From NCBI RefSeq assembly GCF_030209755.1, contig NZ_JARVRH010000002.1:1-64000 (forward strand): DNA of 64,000 nucleotides, read 5' to 3'. The notes beneath the pieces are model-generated. The model was not told the DNA's origin. It made no database searches and worked only from the letters and a program-made list of their open reading frames with translations. Origin of the DNA: Arthrobacter sp. efr-133-TYG-118 (GTDB lineage: Bacteria; Actinomycetota; Actinomycetes; Actinomycetales; Micrococcaceae). A program made the position numbers and the translations under genes. Positions 42,587-52,111 of the stretch are shown piece after piece (position 1 is the first letter of the stretch; the number at the start of each line of letters is the position of its first letter).

Positions 42587-44299
42587 TCAGGCCACAACGG
42601 GCGGCAGCATCAGGCTGGCACCCGGGATCGCGTGAAGCAGGGCCTTGGTGTAGTCCTGCTGCGGCGAATCGAAGACGTCGTCGGTGCTGCCGGTCTCCAC
42701 GAGCTTGCCCTTCTGCATCACGCAGACATGATCGGCGATCTGCCGCACGACCGCGAGGTCGTGCGTGATGAAGAGGTACGTCAGTCCGAGATTGGACTGC
42801 AGCTCGGCCAGAAGGTTCAGTACCTGGGCCTGCACCAAAACGTCCAGGGCGGAGACCGCCTCGTCACAGATGATCACTTCGGGGTCGAGGGCCAGGGCCC
42901 GCGCGATCGCGACACGCTGCCTTTGCCCGCCGGACAGCTCGTTCGGGTACCGCTGCATGGTGGACTGCGGCAGCGCCACCTGGTCCAGGAGCTCCCGGAC
43001 CTTCTTCTCCCGGCTGACCTTGTCACCGATCTTGTGGGTCCGGAGCGGTTCCTCGATGGTCCTGAAGATGTTGTACATCGGGTCGAGTGAACCGTACGGG
43101 TCCTGGAAAATCGGCTGGACGCGGCGCCGGAACTTGAAGATCTCCCGGCTGTTCAGGGTGGAGGTGTCCACGCCGTCGAATACGATCCGCCCCGACGTCG
43201 GTGCGAGCAGGTTGAGGACCATCTGGGCCACCGTGGACTTGCCGGAACCCGACTCCCCCACGATCGCCGTCGTCGTCCCGCGTTTGACGTTGAACGAGAC
43301 GTTGTCCACCGCTTTGAAGTCCGTTGCCTTGCCCACTCCGGAGCGCAGCTTGAAGACCTTGCTGAGGCTTTCGACCTTCAGGACGTCGTCTGACAACGCC
43401 TTTTCGACCACAGCTTCGGTGGGCGCGAGGAGTTCTTCCGTCTGGATTCCTTCGGCCTTGGCGGCCTGGATCCTCCGGGAAGCCAGCGACGGCGCCGAGG
43501 CCACCAACCGCTGGGTGTAGGGGTGCTGCGGGTTACGAAGCAATTCGAGCGAAGGACCGGCCTCCACCACGTTGCCGCGGTACATGACCACCACTTTGTC
43601 CGCACGCTCGGCAGCCAGGCCAAGATCGTGGGTGATGAGCAAGACCGCCGTGCCGAGCTCCGCCGTCATGGTTTCGAGGTGGTCCAGGATCTGCCGCTGC
43701 ACCGTGACGTCCAGGGCCGACGTCGGCTCATCCGCGATCAGGAGCCGCGGCTGGCAGGACAGGCCGATGGCGATCAGGGCCCGCTGGCGCATGCCGCCCG
43801 AGAATTCGTGCGGGTACTGCTTGGCGCGGCGTGCGGAGTCCGGCAGCCCGGCTTCGCCCAGGACGCGGGCGACGTCGGCAGGACCGCTGGGCTTGCCGTT
43901 GGCGCGCAGTGTCTCGCGGACCTGGTAGCCGATTTTCCAGACCGGGTTGAGGTTGGACATCGGATCCTGCGGAACCATGCCGATCGTGTTGCCGCGCAGC
44001 TCGATCATGCGCCGTTCCGGAGCATCGGAGATGTCCTCGCCGTCGAGCAGGATCTGCCCGCCGGAAACCCGGCCGTTCTCCGGCAGGAGGCCAATAGCGG
44101 CAAGCGCCGTCGTCGACTTTCCCGAACCGGACTCCCCCACAATGGCGACGGTCTCGCCGGGCATGATGGTCAGGTGGGCGTTCTTGACGGCCTGGAATTC
44201 GCCGCTCGCCGTCTGGAAGGAGATGGCGAGGTCCCGGATTTCCAGGAGCGGACGCTCTTCGGTTCCGGCTTCGTCGATGGTGATGTTGGACGTTGTCAT
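42587..44299 (-). CDS. Peptide ABC transporter, fused double ATPase (system A)
   Basis: A 570-residue fusion of two OppD/OppF-type ATPases energising the first importer. Copy 1 (about 15-265) has GESGSGKST, a signature in SGGMRQRALIAIGLS and [14 protein letters not shown]. Copy 2 (about 305-545) has a second [25 protein letters not shown] and VIICDEAVSALDVL; the Glu-Ala after the second Walker B Asp differs from the usual Glu-Pro. Each copy ends with the peptide-transporter C-terminal domain. The start at 44299 follows AAGGAGG by five nt. Last gene of the operon, overlapping closely with the permease upstream. Confidence 0.92.
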   Translation of the reverse strand: MTTSNITIDEAGTEERPLLEIRDLAISFQTASGEFQAVKNAHLTIMPGETVAIVGESGSGKSTTALAAIGLLPENGRVSGGQILLDGEDISDAPERRMIELRGNTIGMVPQDPMSNLNPVWKIGYQVRETLRANGKPSGPADVARVLGEAGLPDSARRAKQYPHEFSGGMRQRALIAIGLSCQPRLLIADEPTSALDVTVQRQILDHLETMTAELGTAVLLITHDLGLAAERADKVVVMYRGNVVEAGPSLELLRNPQHPYTQRLVASAPSLASRRIQAAKAEGIQTEELLAPTEAVVEKALSDDVLKVESLSKVFKLRSGVGKATDFKAVDNVSFNVKRGTTTAIVGESGSGKSTVAQMVLNLLAPTSGRIVFDGVDTSTLNSREIFKFRRRVQPIFQDPYGSLDPMYNIFRTIEEPLRTHKIGDKVSREKKVRELLDQVALPQSTMQRYPNELSGGQRQRVAIARALALDPEVIICDEAVSALDVLVQAQVLNLLAELQSNLGLTYLFITHDLAVVRQIADHVCVMQKGKLVETGSTDDVFDSPQQDYTKALLHAIPGASLMLPPVVA

Positions 44300-44310
44300 G
44301 ATTGCCTCCT

Positions 44311-45261
44311 TCATCGCTTGCGGCTCTTGGGATCAAGGGCGTCACGCAGCGCGTCGCCAAGCATGATGAAGCTCAGGACCGTGATGGACAGTGCGGTTGC
44401 GGGGAACATCAGCACCTCGGGGTTGGTGCGCAACGTGTCCTTCGCCGCGGAAATGTCGTTACCCCAGGACATGATGCTGCCGGGCAGGCCAATGCCAAGG
44501 AAGGACAGCGTTGCTTCCGTCACGATGAAGACGCCAAGCTCCATGGTGGCCAGGACGATGATCGGCGCGAGAGCGTTCGGAACGACGTGCCGGACCAGCG
44601 TACCGATCTTGGAGACACCGAGCGAGCGTGCGGCAGTGACGAAATCCGCGTTGCGGACCTCGATCACGGCACCGCGGGTGATACGGGCCATTTGCGGCCA
44701 GCCGAGCATCACGATGACCACGACCACCGTGAAGACGCTCTTGTTCTCGCGGAAGAAGGGGAGCTGGGTAACTACCAGCGCACCGAGGACCAAAGGCAAC
44801 GCAAAGAAGATGTCGCCGATGCGGGCAATGATGGTGTCAACCCAGCCGCCGAAGAAGCCTGCCAGCGCGCCGAGCGTAACTCCGATGATCAGGACGAAGA
44901 TGACGGAGACGACGCCGACGGTCAGGGATGCCTGCGTGCCGTGGATGACGCGGGAGTAGATGTCGCAGCCCTGGAAGGTGAATCCCAGGGGGTGGCCGGC
45001 CGAGGGGCCCGCCAGGGAGTCGCCCAGCTGGCAGTTGTCGTTCGGGGCTGTCTGGGTGAACAGGCCCGGGAAGAACGCGACGACCAGGAGCAGCACAATC
45101 ATGAGCGCCGAGATGATGAAGAGCGGCCGACGGCGGAGCTTCCGCCAGGCATCCGCCCACAGGCTCAGGGGTGCTGCGTCGACCTTGAGGGTATCTGTCG
45201 CGAGCAGCGGTGTCTCGTCGATAGGGGCAACGTAGTGCTCGATCTGACGGTTACTTTTCAT
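44311..45261 (-). CDS. Peptide ABC transporter permease, DppC type (system A)
   Basis: A 316-residue inner-membrane subunit. A cytoplasmic N-terminus leads to the first helix (PLFIISALMIVLLLVVAFFP), then a loop with two Cys, five more helices and the EAA loop (TAARSLGVSKIGTLVRHVVP). Two adjacent ATG codons in the same short repeat (ATGAAAAGTA at 45261 and 45279) are possible starts; 45261 avoids overlap with the preceding gene. Confidence 0.88.
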   Translation of the reverse strand: MKSNRQIEHYVAPIDETPLLATDTLKVDAAPLSLWADAWRKLRRRPLFIISALMIVLLLVVAFFPGLFTQTAPNDNCQLGDSLAGPSAGHPLGFTFQGCDIYSRVIHGTQASLTVGVVSVIFVLIIGVTLGALAGFFGGWVDTIIARIGDIFFALPLVLGALVVTQLPFFRENKSVFTVVVVIVMLGWPQMARITRGAVIEVRNADFVTAARSLGVSKIGTLVRHVVPNALAPIIVLATMELGVFIVTEATLSFLGIGLPGSIMSWGNDISAAKDTLRTNPEVLMFPATALSITVLSFIMLGDALRDALDPKSRKR

Positions 45262-45268
45262 AACGGAT

Positions 45269-46198
45269 CTACTTTTCATAGCGAATCCTGGGGTCAAGCC
45301 AGGCGTAAAGGAGGTCCACCAACAGGTTGGCGGCAACGAAGACCAGTACCAGCACGCTCACGATGGCGACGACGGTGGGGCCTTCGCTGCGGATCACGGC
45401 CTGGTAGAGCTTCTGGCCGACGCCGGGCACGTTGAAAATGCCTTCGGTGACGATCGCACCGCCCATCAAGCCACCCAGGTTCGCGCCCAGGTAGGTGACC
45501 ACGGGAATCATGGAGTTTCGCAGGATGTGGGCCAGCACCACGCGGGGGCGGGAGAGGCCTTTCGCGGTTGCGGTGCGGACGTAGTCGGCGTTCATGTTTT
45601 CAATGACCGAGGCCCGGGTGAGGCGCAACACGTAGGCAAAGGACACGAGGCCAAGGACTGCGGCCGGAAGGATCAGGGTGCCCCAATCCGCGTTGGATCC
45701 AACGGTCGGCTTGGCCCAGCCGAGCTGCACGCCAACGACGAGCTGAAGCACGAAGCCCAGGACGAACGTCGGGACGGCGATGACCACGAGGGAGGCGACC
45801 AGCACGGTGGAGTCGAAGATCTTCCCCTTGCGCAGGCCGGCAATCAGGCCGAAGGCCACACCGAAGACAGCCTGGATGGCAAGGGCCTCGACGGCGAGCA
45901 TCGCGGTGACCGGGAAAACGCGGCCAAGGGTGGCGGCGATTGGCTGGCCGGTGAAGTCCACCCCGAGGTTGAACGTGAAGAGGTTCTTGAGGAACAGGCC
46001 GTACTGGACCCAGAACGGCTGGTCGAGGTTGTATTGCTGGCGCAGCGCGGCAATGACCGACTCGCTGGGCGGCCGGTCGCCGAATAGGGCGCGGATGGGG
46101 TCGCCCGGGAGGGCAAAGACCATGAAGTACACGAGCAGGGTGGTTCCCAGGAATACGGGAATGACCTGCAGCAAACGCCGGAGGATGTACTGGGTCAC
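45269..46198 (-). CDS. Peptide ABC transporter permease, DppB type (system A)
   Basis: A 309-residue permease of normal family length. First helix (RRLLQVIPVFLGTTLLVYFM), a long extracytoplasmic loop, five more helices and the EAA loop (RTATAKGLSRPRVVLAHILR). Between the binding-protein gene (upstream) and the DppC-type gene. Confidence 0.92.
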   Translation of the reverse strand: MTQYILRRLLQVIPVFLGTTLLVYFMVFALPGDPIRALFGDRPPSESVIAALRQQYNLDQPFWVQYGLFLKNLFTFNLGVDFTGQPIAATLGRVFPVTAMLAVEALAIQAVFGVAFGLIAGLRKGKIFDSTVLVASLVVIAVPTFVLGFVLQLVVGVQLGWAKPTVGSNADWGTLILPAAVLGLVSFAYVLRLTRASVIENMNADYVRTATAKGLSRPRVVLAHILRNSMIPVVTYLGANLGGLMGGAIVTEGIFNVPGVGQKLYQAVIRSEGPTVVAIVSVLVLVFVAANLLVDLLYAWLDPRIRYEK

Positions 46199-46268
46199 AG
46201 CAACGGTTCCTGGGCGCTCTTGAAAATGTGGGGATTCATTAGGGACAGCTTTCGTGCCGAATCAAGGC

Positions 46269-46299
46269 ATGGGGGCCCGGTTTGTGGCCGGACCCCCAT
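46269..46299 (-). promoter_or_regulatory. Intercistronic hairpin after the system A binding protein
   Basis: ATGGGGGCCCGG pairs with CCGGACCCCCAT (one mismatch) around a 7-nt loop, between the binding-protein and permease genes. It has the same position as the hairpin after gluB. Confidence 0.75.
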
Positions 46300-46331
46300 A
46301 CGCTAACGAGCTTGGAACGAGTCCAGTAGGA

Positions 46332-48014
46332 CTACTTTGCGGTGATGTTGTAGTACAGCAGGACGCCGTTCCAGCCGGAGTCGACGTTGCTGACGTTCTG
46401 GCTCCATACAGCCTGGCGTGCCTGGTACCACAGGGGCAGGTTCGGGAGGTCCTTGAAGAGGATTTCCTGTGCCTGGGTGAACTTCTTGTTGGCGTCGTCC
46501 GTGGACTTGGACGCCAGGCCCTCGGTGAGCAGCTTGTCGAACTCGGGGTTGCTGTAACCCTCGTAGTTGGCACTGGCACCGGTCTTCAGCAGCGGGCCGA
46601 GGAAGTTGAACAGCGACGGGTAGTCTGCCTGCCAACCGGCGCGGGTGAAGCCCGGGAGGGTCTTGGCCGTGCGGAGGTTCAGGATCTCGGCGAACTTGGC
46701 GAACGGCTGGCCTTCTGCCTTGATGCCGAGGTTGTTCTTCAGGTTGTTGGCAACGGCGTCAATCCATTCCTTGTTGCCACCATCGGTGTTGTACGCGAGC
46801 TGAAGAACCTTGTCCGCGGGCCACGGGCTCATGGCGTTTGCCTTTGCCCAGAGGTCCTTGGCCTTCGCGGCGTCGAACTTCAGAACGTCGGAGCCGGTCA
46901 CGTTGGCGTTGTAGCCGTCAATGGACGGAGACGTGAAGTCCTTTGCCGGAATACGGGTGCCGCTGTAGACAACCTTGGTGATTTCGTCGCGGTTGATGGC
47001 CATCGAGATGGCCTGGCGGCGGAGCTTACCGGCGTCTCCCTGGAACTCAGGCAGGTAGTTCGGGATGTTCAAGGTTGCGTTGCCGGCGTAAGCCTTGTTC
47101 AGGCTGTGGTCCGGGAAGTCCGTGGTGTAGGTCTTCAGGGCGTTCGTCGGCAGGACGTCGGTAACGTCAAGGTTGTTGGCCTGGACGTCCGTGTAAGCCG
47201 GAGCCGGGTCGGTGTAGAACTTGAAGGTCACGCCGCCGTTCTTGGCCATACGGGTGCCCTGGTAGTCCGGGTTCTTGACGAGGGCGATCTGGCTGTCGTG
47301 CTGCCAGGCACCCTTGGCGGCCATCTTGTACGGGCCGTTGCCGATGGGGTTTTCGCCGAAGGCCTTCGGGTCCTTGAGGGCGTCGGCCGGGAGCGGCATG
47401 AAGGCGGAGTAGCCGAGGCGCTGCGGCCAGTCGGCCTCCGGCTGTGCCAGCTTGACCGTGATGGTCGAATCGTCCTTCAGCACCAGGCCGGACATCGTCT
47501 GGGCGGTCGGTGCGGGAGTCGACTTTGACTTGCCGTCCGCGCCCTTGGTCTTCGTGACGGCGCTGACTGCGTCGTAGCCTTCGATGGATTCGAAGAAGCT
47601 GCTGCTGGACTGGGCGTTGGTGCTCAGTGCGGCGAAGTTCCAAGCATCAACGAAGCTCTTGGCAGTGACTGCCTCGCCGTTGGTGAACTTGGCGCCCTTC
47701 TTGACCTTGATGGTGTAGTTCTGGCCGTCGCTCGTGTCAATGGATTCCGCGAGTGCGTTCACGGACTTGCCCCTGGCGTCGTAGCTGGTCAGGCCTTCGA
47801 ACAGGAGGTCGACAACGCGGCCGCCGTACACCTCGTTGGTGTTGGAAGGGATCAGGGGGTGCTGGGGTTCATTGCTGTATGCGGTGATGATTTTGTTCGG
47901 ATCGCCGGCAGCGGTCTGGCCACTGCTTCCGGAGCCAGAGCTGCCGCATCCGGTGAGGGCAAGTGCGGCGACTGCCAGCAAGCCAAGAGCTTTGGAAGTG
48001 CGCGAAAAACGCAT
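46332..48014 (-). CDS. Peptide-binding lipoprotein (SBP_bac_5, system A)
   Basis: Extracytoplasmic receptor of 560 residues. The signal peptide (MRFSRTSKALGLLAVAALAL) ends in the lipobox LTGC, followed by a Ser/Gly linker. The family signature region AESIDTSDGQNYTIKVKKGA is at about 90-110. Probably binds di- or oligopeptides. AGGAGG directly precedes the ATG. The signal peptide is closely similar to that of the system B receptor, showing they are paralogues. Confidence 0.92.
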   Translation of the reverse strand: MRFSRTSKALGLLAVAALALTGCGSSGSGSSGQTAAGDPNKIITAYSNEPQHPLIPSNTNEVYGGRVVDLLFEGLTSYDARGKSVNALAESIDTSDGQNYTIKVKKGAKFTNGEAVTAKSFVDAWNFAALSTNAQSSSSFFESIEGYDAVSAVTKTKGADGKSKSTPAPTAQTMSGLVLKDDSTITVKLAQPEADWPQRLGYSAFMPLPADALKDPKAFGENPIGNGPYKMAAKGAWQHDSQIALVKNPDYQGTRMAKNGGVTFKFYTDPAPAYTDVQANNLDVTDVLPTNALKTYTTDFPDHSLNKAYAGNATLNIPNYLPEFQGDAGKLRRQAISMAINRDEITKVVYSGTRIPAKDFTSPSIDGYNANVTGSDVLKFDAAKAKDLWAKANAMSPWPADKVLQLAYNTDGGNKEWIDAVANNLKNNLGIKAEGQPFAKFAEILNLRTAKTLPGFTRAGWQADYPSLFNFLGPLLKTGASANYEGYSNPEFDKLLTEGLASKSTDDANKKFTQAQEILFKDLPNLPLWYQARQAVWSQNVSNVDSGWNGVLLYYNITAK

Positions 48015-48191
48015 TCCGCCTCCTAAGGATTCAGGGGGATGGGTCGGGGCAACTCATAGCTGCCCCCGGGGCCAGGCACAGAATTATCCTGTGACGCGGC
48101 CTACATGGATGTGTAATCCTAACCACACCTTGTCCGAAATATGGAATCCCATTGGCATGAACAACGAAGTGTGCTCTTGACAGTTTTAGTA

Positions 48192-48235
48192 ATGAAGCAG
48201 TCATTTCAAGTAAATGAAGCGGTCATTTCACGTAA
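48192..48235. repeat. 22-bp tandem repeat upstream of the system A operon
   Basis: Two adjacent units, ATGAAGCAGTCATTTCAAGT and ATGAAGCGGTCATTTCACGT (plus AA each), differ at two positions. Each contains a partial inverted repeat TGAA...TTCA. They lie 178 bp before the system A receptor start and may bind a regulator. The rest of 48015-48438 has possible promoter sequence near 48075-48120 and no gene. Confidence 0.7.
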
Positions 48236-48348
48236 TGGGTGTTTCATTGCTACACTCGACATGCCTGACCCTTGTTTTTCCCCGGAATGTAGGGCTTTTT
48301 CAGGCACCCCGAAGAGGGACAACGGAGACACCCAGCGCCTCAAAAAAC

Positions 48349-48385
48349 ACGAAAAGAGCCCCCGCCGGCCAATGGCCACGGGGAC
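48349..48385 (-). terminator. Terminator after the system B double ATPase gene
   Basis: GAGCCCCCG pairs with CGGGGACTC (one mismatch), with inner GGCC pairing; the minus-strand copy is followed by TTTT. Confidence 0.75.
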
Positions 48386-48438
48386 TCCTTTGCGGTTGCG
48401 ACAGCGAGTACGTGCCGCCGGGAATGCCTCCCGGGTTG

Positions 48439-50286
48439 CTACTCGATCCCGGCGGCCATGAGCTGGGCGCGCAGTTCCCGGCGCTCGCGCTGCTTCTCAG
48501 GGTCCGGAAGGGGTACCGCAGCCAGCAGCCTCTGCGTGTAAGGCTCCTGCGGATTGCGAAGGATCTGTTCCCGGGTGCCCTGCTCCACGATCCTGCCGCG
48601 CTGCATCACGCAGATCCGGTCTGCGAGCACATCAACCACGGCGAGGTCGTGCGTGACGAACAGGCACGCGAATCCCAGCTCCCTCTGCAGGTTCTGGAAG
48701 AGTTCCAGGACCTTTGCCTGTACCGAAACGTCGAGCGCCGACGTCGGCTCATCAGCGACCATGAGCTTGGGCTGCAGCGACAGCGCCCGGGCAATGCCGA
48801 CGCGCTGCTTCTGGCCGCCTGACAATTCATGCGGATACCGGTTGCGGTAGCCGCGCGGCAGTTCCACCTGGTCCAGGAGGGTCTCAATCCGTTTCTGCAG
48901 ATCGACGCCCTTCGCGACCCCGGCGAGGTACATCGGCTCGCCGATACTTTCGCCGATGGGCAGCCGCGGGTTCAACGACGACGACGGATCCTGGAACACC
49001 ATGCCGATGTCCCGCCGCACTTCGTGCAATTGCTTTCCATTCCGCTTTGCAGCGGAAATGTCCTGACCCACAACACGCATGCTGCCTGCGGCTACCGGCA
49101 AGAGTCCGACGGCGGCGCGTCCAATGGTCGTTTTGCCCGATCCGGACTCCCCAACAAGGCCTACCACTTGACCGGGGTAGATCACGAGGTTGGCTTCCTC
49201 GACGGCGCGGAATGCGGGAACCCGGCCCTGTTTGGGGTACTCGATAGCCACGTCGATCAGCTCAAGCACGGGCTCACCCTTGGGCTTGGCAGCTTCTTCT
49301 GCCGCTGTCTTCAAAGCAGCCTGGTTCTCGAGTTCCCTCCGGACCAGCTCATCGTGATCGACCGATTCCAGCTCCGTATTAGTTGCCGCAGCCAATGCTG
49401 CGGTCACGTCGACGTCGGCCGTGTCCGCGCCCTGCCCCAGATGGGGAACAGCGGCTAGCAGAGCTTGTGTGTATTCGTGCTGCGGGTTGGAGAAGATCTG
49501 TTGCGCAGTACCGCTCTCTACGATGACGCCCTTGCGCATCACCGCAATGCGATCGGCGAGGTCGGCCACCACGCCCATGTCGTGGGTGATCAGGACGATG
49601 GCACTGTCCAGCTTGTTGCGCAGGTTGCGCATCAGGTCCAGGATTTCGGCCTGGACAGTCACGTCCAAGGCAGTAGTGGGTTCGTCTGCGATCAGGAGTT
49701 TAGGATCACAGGACAATGACTGCGCGATCATGGCTCGCTGCCGCTGGCCGCCGGAGAGCTGGTGAGGATAGGACTTGAAGGCCTTCTCGGGGTCTGGCAG
49801 CTCCACCAGGTCGAGCATGCGCACGGCCCGCTGCCTGGCTTCATCAGGGGAGATCGAGTTGTGCAGCCGGATCGTCTCCACTATCTGCGCACCCACGGTG
49901 TACACGGGGTTGAGTGCGGTCATGGGCTCCTGGAAGATGACCGCGACGTCCTTGCCCCGGACTTCCCGGATATTGCCTGACTTGTCACCCAGTAACTCCT
50001 TGCCCGAGAGCTTGACACTCCCCCGAACCCGGCTGTTGCTGGGCAGCAAGCCGAGCAGGGCCATGGAACTAGCACTCTTGCCGGAACCAGACTCGCCGAC
50101 GATCGCGAGGACCTCGCCGGCCCTGACCTCGTAGTTCAGTCCGATGGCGGCAGGGACCCATTTCTTGTCGACACCGAAGTCGACGCTGAGATCGCGTACT
50201 TCCAGGACCATGGCCCCGCGCGCGCTCTTGTCCGACTCGGTCTCGAGGTGGGTAGCCTCCGGTTCGGGGCTGGCGTTGTCAGTCAT
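48439..50286 (-). CDS. Peptide ABC transporter, fused double ATPase (system B)
   Basis: A 615-residue fusion of two OppD/OppF-type ATPases. Copy 1 (about 27-285): GESGSGKSA, LSGGQRQRAMIAQSLS, LLIADEPTTALDVT. A 60-residue acidic linker follows. Copy 2 (about 345-600): [39 protein letters not shown]. It is separated from its presumed permease genes by the PH-domain gene on the other strand, so it needs its own promoter within 50287-50365. Compare system A, where the ATPase follows the permease directly. Confidence 0.92.
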   Translation of the reverse strand: MTDNASPEPEATHLETESDKSARGAMVLEVRDLSVDFGVDKKWVPAAIGLNYEVRAGEVLAIVGESGSGKSASSMALLGLLPSNSRVRGSVKLSGKELLGDKSGNIREVRGKDVAVIFQEPMTALNPVYTVGAQIVETIRLHNSISPDEARQRAVRMLDLVELPDPEKAFKSYPHQLSGGQRQRAMIAQSLSCDPKLLIADEPTTALDVTVQAEILDLMRNLRNKLDSAIVLITHDMGVVADLADRIAVMRKGVIVESGTAQQIFSNPQHEYTQALLAAVPHLGQGADTADVDVTAALAAATNTELESVDHDELVRRELENQAALKTAAEEAAKPKGEPVLELIDVAIEYPKQGRVPAFRAVEEANLVIYPGQVVGLVGESGSGKTTIGRAAVGLLPVAAGSMRVVGQDISAAKRNGKQLHEVRRDIGMVFQDPSSSLNPRLPIGESIGEPMYLAGVAKGVDLQKRIETLLDQVELPRGYRNRYPHELSGGQKQRVGIARALSLQPKLMVADEPTSALDVSVQAKVLELFQNLQRELGFACLFVTHDLAVVDVLADRICVMQRGRIVEQGTREQILRNPQEPYTQRLLAAVPLPDPEKQRERRELRAQLMAAGIE

Positions 50287-50365
50287 GTTGGGTCTTCCCT
50301 TCCACCCGGGCCACCCTCCAAGGGGTGATTAGTGAAGTAGCCCGGAATCCTGAATTATTAGGGGC

Positions 50366-50992
50366 ATGAGCAGAGCGCCGTATGCCGGAAATGTCGAAAT
50401 CTTCAAGGCCCGCACCAGCAAGATGTTTGCTTGGATCTGCTGGGCAGTTGCCGTTTTCGGAGTTGTCGTTACGCTCGTGGCAGCCGGGCCGCGCGCCCTT
50501 CCGGGCACCACTCCCCTGCTCTTCATAGCGTTCCTTGGCTGGTTGCTTTTCTGGCGCCCGGTAGTGGTGGTCAGGGATTCCGGCGTCGCGCTGGAGAATC
50601 CCTACCGGACCATCGATGTTCCGTGGGACGCCCTGGTGCAGGTTGATACCCGCTTCGCCCTCACCCTCGTGACGCCTCACAAGAGGTACCCGGCCTGGGC
50701 TGCTCCCGCGCCGGGAATCTGGGGCGGGCGCAATGCCCGCCCCGAGCACCTCAAGGGACTCCCGGGCACCACCTACGGCCCCGGCAGCTCGGTTCGCCCC
50801 GGAGACCTCAAGAACACCGATTCGGGTGCCGCAGCGGTCCTCGTCCGCACCCGCTGGCAGGACCTCGTAGAAGCCGGACGCGTAGAACCCGGCCGGGCTG
50901 AGGACGCTTTGGTGACGGTCGCCGTCGGATGGTTCCGGATAGCGGCAACCGTGGCCCTGGCCGCGGCCAGCTACTGGGCGGTCTTCCTTTAG
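50366..50992 (+). CDS. PH-domain membrane protein (bPH_6/Cfp6 type)
   Basis: A 208-residue protein with two adjacent membrane helices (about 20-42 and 48-66), a bacterial PH-like strand region (VVVVRDSGVALENPYRTIDV, then PWDALVQVDTRFALTLVTPH) and a C-terminal helix (RIAATVALAAASYWAVF). This layout matches the low-molecular-weight antigen Cfp6 family; function unknown. It lies inside the system B importer locus on the opposite strand, between the permease and ATPase genes. It looks inserted there, or the ATPase gene was separated by rearrangement. Confidence 0.82.
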   Translation: MSRAPYAGNVEIFKARTSKMFAWICWAVAVFGVVVTLVAAGPRALPGTTPLLFIAFLGWLLFWRPVVVVRDSGVALENPYRTIDVPWDALVQVDTRFALTLVTPHKRYPAWAAPAPGIWGGRNARPEHLKGLPGTTYGPGSSVRPGDLKNTDSGAAAVLVRTRWQDLVEAGRVEPGRAEDALVTVAVGWFRIAATVALAAASYWAVFL

Positions 50993-51016
50993 GAGGTTTC
51001 CCTGCACGGGTAGCAC

Positions 51017-52111
51017 TCAGCTGCCTTTCGAGGCATCGGCAACCGGCGCCGTCGTGCTGGAGTGGCGCGCTGTTTCGACGGCGGTCTTGGCTTTGAACTT
51101 CTTCTGCCGCGGATCGAACGCGTCCCGCAGTCCGTCGCCGATGAAGTTGATGCTCAAGCAGATGAGGATGATGAACAGGCCGGGGAACCAGAACAACCAC
51201 GGCCTTGTGGCGAAAGCTTCTTGGTTTTGCGCAACCAACAGGCCGAGCGAGGTATCGGGAGCCTTCACGCCGAGGCCCAGGTAGCTGAGGGCGGTCTCCA
51301 GCAGGATCGCTGCGGACATGGTCAGCGTCACGTTGACGATCAACACACCGACGGCGTTCGGGAGGATGTGCTTGAAGATGATCCTTGCGTTGGAGGCTCC
51401 GGAGATCCTGGCTGCGTCTACGAACTCCCGCTCGCGCAGGGTCAGGAACTCACCGCGGACCAGGCGGGCGAGGCCCACCCAGAGGACGAAGCCAAGGAAG
51501 ACGCCAAGAATGACGACGCCGTTGTTGGAAGCGAATCCTGCAATCCAACTGCCTTCATCCCTGCGGTTGGCAATCTGGCCAACCACGGCCGCAAGGAGCA
51601 GCACGGGGATGATGATGATGACGTCGGTGAGGCGCATGAGGACGGCTTCCACCCAGCCGCGGAAATAACCGGCAAGGCCGCCGACGATTGCGCCGACCGC
51701 ACCCGCGATGGCGCCGATCAGGACCATGACAGTGATGGACTGTTGGGCACCGCGCATGGTCATGGCAAACAGATCGCGTCCAATCCTGTCCTGGCCGAAC
51801 GGGTGCTCTCCCCAGGCAAGCGGCCACAACGACGACGTCGGGACACCATCGTTGACGAGGGGCGAAACATCCACGTGGTTGTACTTCCACCACCCAGGGA
51901 TGCCAAAAGCACCCACTGAAGTGAAAGCGAGCAGGAAGATCGCAGCGAATACTGCGAGCCCGATCAAGGCACCGGTGTGGCCAAAGAACCGTTTACGGAC
52001 AATCTGGCCTTGGCTGAGGCCACCGGTAACTTCGATGCCGGCCTCGGCCCGTGCTGCTTCGGCAAGCGCCTGTTGTGCCAGAATTTCTTCCTCTTGGGTT
52101 GGCTGGCTCAT
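51017..52111 (-). CDS. Peptide ABC transporter permease, DppC type (system B)
   Basis: A 364-residue permease. The cytoplasmic N-terminus is long (about 55 residues, Glu/Ala-rich), then helix 1 (FFGHTGALIGLAVFAAIFLL), five more helices and the EAA loop (VDAARISGASNARIIFKHIL). The start at 52111 overlaps the stop of the DppB-type gene by 4 bp (ATGA). It ends 24 bp from the convergent PH-domain gene, with no obvious terminator. Confidence 0.9.
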   Translation of the reverse strand: MSQPTQEEEILAQQALAEAARAEAGIEVTGGLSQGQIVRKRFFGHTGALIGLAVFAAIFLLAFTSVGAFGIPGWWKYNHVDVSPLVNDGVPTSSLWPLAWGEHPFGQDRIGRDLFAMTMRGAQQSITVMVLIGAIAGAVGAIVGGLAGYFRGWVEAVLMRLTDVIIIIPVLLLAAVVGQIANRRDEGSWIAGFASNNGVVILGVFLGFVLWVGLARLVRGEFLTLREREFVDAARISGASNARIIFKHILPNAVGVLIVNVTLTMSAAILLETALSYLGLGVKAPDTSLGLLVAQNQEAFATRPWLFWFPGLFIILICLSINFIGDGLRDAFDPRQKKFKAKTAVETARHSSTTAPVADASKGS

